Assembly (NCBI GenBank): GCA_017466825.1 | Contig: JAFTTJ010000007.1 | Span: forward strand, 1 to 44,069 | Source: Clostridia bacterium | GTDB lineage: Bacteria; Bacillota; Clostridia; Christensenellales; Borkfalkiaceae | DNA: 44,069 nucleotides | Direction: 5' to 3' | Part shown: positions 41,522-44,069 of the stretch, piece after piece | Layout: each line of letters starts with the position of its first letter | Position numbering within the stretch: the stretch's first letter is position 1 | Program-made: the position numbers and the translations under genes | Notes under the pieces: model-generated | Seen by the model: the letters and a program-made list of their open reading frames with translations, nothing else | The model's database searches: none | What the model was told of the DNA's origin: nothing

Positions 41522-43258
41522 TTATAAACTGTTTTTGATTGATGCTAAAAATTCTTTCCAAGTTGATTGACTATAATTACCTGCAACGCCGTTTACGACG
41601 GAAGTTACGTCGCCGTTACTCTTTAACGAGTTTAAAAGCGACTTAACACCCTTACAGGGAAGGAAGCCAACGTCCGCCATATAGCCTACCGCAGCGTACG
41701 GGAAAGGCGAACGGAGAAGGTCGGTAGCAGACGTCAAAACTTTGACGTTTGCGGTGTCTTGATACGCCAGATAACAGTTCCTTACAAACGGTGTCATTGC
41801 CGAGAGTTGGGCAGGCGTTAAGGAATATTTATAACCGCGGATAAGCCCCGTGTTTACGGTAGTGGTAGACAAGGCTTTTTCGGTTAAAGTAAAGGCGATA
41901 AAATCTTTAATTGCGGCGAGTTTTTCGGCGTCTGCTTGCTTTCTGACTGTGATTGCACCCGCTTCGGAAGACGCTATAACAGAACCGTGTCCGTTGCCAT
42001 CGATACCCTTTTGCCCTTCAATATTAGGCAAAAGCATCATTCTATAATCTACTTGACCGTAACCCTTACCGAAAGGCTCTGCCGACTTTAAAGTTTCCAT
42101 TGCTTCAAGTTCAAACCAGTTACCTTCGGCAATCATTGCAACGTAATCGGCTTGACCGATACCGCCTGCTATAAATCTAGCCTGCGCGTTTTGAACATAG
42201 TTGCCGTAAGTGTAGTAAGTTGGATCTTTATAGAAATACTCGTTTAAAAACTCGACTGCTCCCCTTACGCCCTTAACGCTGTGCGCAAGGTAGCCGTTAT
42301 TCCAGTCGATAACGACTTTAGAGCCGTCGTCTAAGGTGATTTCTTTGCCGTTGCTGTCGTATTTTGTCAAAGCGTCGTATGCGTCTAAACCGGCGTACTG
42401 AACGACGTATGCGTTGACGAGTTCGGAAACGTACTCGTCTTTAGTTGCATAGACGAACGCTTTGTTAGCAGCGTCCATTGCAACGATATTCTTTACCATT
42501 TCGTCAAAGTCTGCCATAGTTTGGGGCTGTCCGTCGTCGTAAGTACCGTATTTGCCGTCTTTACCGGCGATTAAAATTCTATCGCCCGATTTATAGTTAG
42601 TAGATCCCGTTGAAGACGAGAAAATTAAACTGCTACCCGAAACGTCGAAAGTAATTCCTTGAGCGGACAACTGACCTTTAACTTCCGCCGTATTGGGCGC
42701 GTAAGTTAAAAGCCCGAGTTCTAAAAATTTATCGTGGTCGTAAACAAGCCCCGTCATAGTGATACTATGGGGAAGCATATAACAACCGCTATACGAAAAC
42801 TTATCGGTAGCCGAATCGTATGAAACTTTTGACGCAACCTTTTGCCAATTGTCAAAATCCATAATTTTTTCACGAATAGTCAAGCCGTTTTCACCGTCGG
42901 GTTTAACGGATAACATATCGGTTAAATCTTCAAAATAACCTTTGTAAATGCCGGGCGAATAGTTGGGATCGCTACCGTAATAAACGTCGGTTATAGTAGT
43001 TCCCGCCGCAATTTGAGAAAGTTGATCGCCTGCCATATAGGTAGAACTTTCCTTTACCTTGACGGTATAATCGGGGTTGTCTTTCATCCAATCGGTCGCT
43101 AAATCTTTAAGCCATTGATAGCCGAAACCACTACCCGAAAAGGGTTCTACTACGATTTCGTATTTATTGCCCGTTTGGTCTTCACCACAACTCGCCACGG
43201 TTGAACCGAAAAGGGTAAGCGTAAGAATTATTGCTAAAATTTTAAAAAATCTTTTCAT
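41522..43258 (-). CDS. Extracellular sugar-binding lipoprotein (operon C)
   Basis: A 578-residue family 1 solute-binding protein with lipobox STVASCGED (Cys24). It is more diverged from the other two binding proteins but shares their unusual length and an acidic loop, GKDGKYGTYDDGQP (residues 232-245). The mature region starts with a typical EIVVEPFSGSGFGYQWLKDL segment. AAGGAG precedes the ATG, and a strong hairpin lies just before that site (43281-43308). It is preceded by a truncated surface-protein gene, so it may not be the first gene of its transcript. Ligand unknown; downstream GH38 and DUF4838 genes suggest a mannose-containing oligosaccharide (inference). Confidence 0.9.
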   Translation of the reverse strand: MKRFFKILAIILTLTLFGSTVASCGEDQTGNKYEIVVEPFSGSGFGYQWLKDLATDWMKDNPDYTVKVKESSTYMAGDQLSQIAAGTTITDVYYGSDPNYSPGIYKGYFEDLTDMLSVKPDGENGLTIREKIMDFDNWQKVASKVSYDSATDKFSYSGCYMLPHSITMTGLVYDHDKFLELGLLTYAPNTAEVKGQLSAQGITFDVSGSSLIFSSSTGSTNYKSGDRILIAGKDGKYGTYDDGQPQTMADFDEMVKNIVAMDAANKAFVYATKDEYVSELVNAYVVQYAGLDAYDALTKYDSNGKEITLDDGSKVVIDWNNGYLAHSVKGVRGAVEFLNEYFYKDPTYYTYGNYVQNAQARFIAGGIGQADYVAMIAEGNWFELEAMETLKSAEPFGKGYGQVDYRMMLLPNIEGQKGIDGNGHGSVIASSEAGAITVRKQADAEKLAAIKDFIAFTLTEKALSTTTVNTGLIRGYKYSLTPAQLSAMTPFVRNCYLAYQDTANVKVLTSATDLLRSPFPYAAVGYMADVGFLPCKGVKSLLNSLKSNGDVTSVVNGVAGNYSQSTWKEFLASIKNSL

Positions 43259-43280
43259 TGATATTTCACTCCTTACGGCG

Positions 43281-43308
43281 CGGATAGGCAGGGCTAACCG
43301 CCTATCCG
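43281..43308 (-). other. Leader hairpin before the operon C binding-protein gene
   Basis: A perfect 9-base-pair stem, CGGATAGGC (43281-43289) with GCCTATCCG (43300-43308), and a 10-base loop. It ends about five bases before the AAGGAG ribosome site of the binding-protein gene. No T-tract follows, so termination is unlikely; a 5' mRNA-protecting hairpin or processing site is plausible. Confidence 0.5.
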
Positions 43309-43335
43309 TCCTTTATCTAGTGCTTTTAATGGGTT

Positions 43336-44069
43336 TTATTTACTAAATACGTAAGTGATTTCAACGTCAGTCATTGCAGCGTTGAAGAATAGACAGAGTT
43401 TATCCATTTTACTCATATCCAACTCGATAGAATTTCCGCTTGCGAGCGAGTGCATATAACCGTTTTCACCCCAAACGTCGTTACCTACCCAGAAATCACC
43501 GCTTGCGTAAGTTGCGCTAACGGTTACTTTGGTATAACCTGCCGCCAACTTTTCAGCGAAAGTGGTAAGGACGAGTTTTTGATCGTTTAACGCAGTCACT
43601 TTTATCGTGTCTCCGTCAATTTTTTCAATCGCAGTTCCGCTCCACTCGTTGTGGGTGCTTTGCCACTCGAAAATTTCAAACTCGAACACACTTTCTTTAT
43701 CCGCCGAAATGAAGAAGGTGTCGCCTTCGGTATAAGATAAATCGTTATTCCAACCCCAACCTGCGGACAAGCCGTTGCCGTGAATAGGGTTGACGGGCGC
43801 GCCGTTTTTACCCCAAAGGGGCGCTCTGCTATTATCTCCTGCTTTTATATAATTTGCATACATTTTGATTGCGGGGACTGCAGTAACAGGACATACTGCG
43901 TATTTTTTCCACCACTCGGTAGTTGTGCTTATGCCCGAATCTCCGCCTGCGCTTACCGTATCTAAAACGAGTATTCCGTCTTCGTATGCGGCGTAAACGC
44001 TATTATTCGTCTTAGTCCAAGAAGCGGTTTCTTGGCTTGCGAAGAATTCGATATCGGTTACGGTTACGC
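43336..44069 (-). CDS. C-terminal part of a secreted surface protein, cut by the window edge
   Basis: The reading frame is open to the right edge; the first ATG inside (43863) is internal, because the frame runs on upstream with protein-like sequence (VYAAYEDGILVLDTV). At least 244 residues are visible. They are rich in beta-strand, Trp, Gly and Thr, and look like two extracellular beta-sandwich domains (TTTEWWKKYAVCP, GWGWNNDLSYTEGDTF, VTVSATYASGDFWVGNDVW). No family is recognised. The position before an ABC operon and the Trp-rich surface fit a glycan-binding role (inference). The N-terminus and any signal peptide lie outside the window. Confidence 0.75.
   Translation of the reverse strand, partial: VTVTDIEFFASQETASWTKTNNSVYAAYEDGILVLDTVSAGGDSGISTTTEWWKKYAVCPVTAVPAIKMYANYIKAGDNSRAPLWGKNGAPVNPIHGNGLSAGWGWNNDLSYTEGDTFFISADKESVFEFEIFEWQSTHNEWSGTAIEKIDGDTIKVTALNDQKLVLTTFAEKLAAGYTKVTVSATYASGDFWVGNDVWGENGYMHSLASGNSIELDMSKMDKLCLFFNAAMTDVEITYVFSK

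Overview
The window looks like a chromosomal carbohydrate-use region from an anaerobic, gut-type Clostridia (Bacillota) bacterium. This is an inference from four things: moderately low G+C, Gram-positive-style lipoproteins whose lipobox Cys is often followed by Gly-Glu or Gly-Asp, AGGAG-type ribosome sites, and MalF/MalG-type permease pairs with no ATPase gene beside them. No tRNA, rRNA, CRISPR array, transposase or phage gene was seen. All genes but one lie on the minus strand, so the units below run from high to low coordinates.

Layout from left to right. (1) Transport operon A (170-3714): solute-binding lipoprotein plus two permeases, with its own promoter. Upstream sit an AraC regulator (3979-4824), a serine hydrolase (5232-6341) and a GH13 alpha-glucosidase (6537-8123), each with a plausible promoter. 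(2) Operon B (8376-24134) is read away from a divergent AraC gene (24369-25334, the only plus-strand gene). It holds a binding protein, two permeases, a 995-residue secreted Ig/LamG-like protein, a DUF4838 lipoprotein and four surface lipoproteins. Two of those four (713 and 928 aa) are tandem paralogues with matching structured leader and trailer sequences. (3) Operon D (25550-30237) encodes mostly cytoplasmic enzymes: a GH63-type glycosidase, an amidohydrolase, an SGNH hydrolase and an alpha/beta hydrolase. (4) Operon C (30554 to past the right edge) holds a truncated surface protein, binding protein, two permeases, a 1016-residue Ig/LamG-like protein, a second DUF4838 lipoprotein, an unidentified TIM-barrel-like enzyme and a GH38 alpha-mannosidase.

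How it may work together: extracellular modular lipoproteins and the large Ig/LamG proteins would hold or present glycan at the cell surface, DUF4838 proteins may process it, and oligosaccharides would enter through the ABC systems. GH38, GH63 and GH13 enzymes plus esterases would then trim them inside. Alpha-mannose- and glucose-containing glycans are the best guess, from enzyme families only.

The most striking features are: a five-gene block (binding protein, permease, permease, giant Ig/LamG protein, DUF4838) present twice; a repeated module of unknown fold in three adjacent lipoproteins; a duplicated lipoprotein cassette whose flanking RNA hairpins show compensatory changes; and a short intergenic repeat, ATAAGTCGATTAT, scattered behind the enzyme genes.
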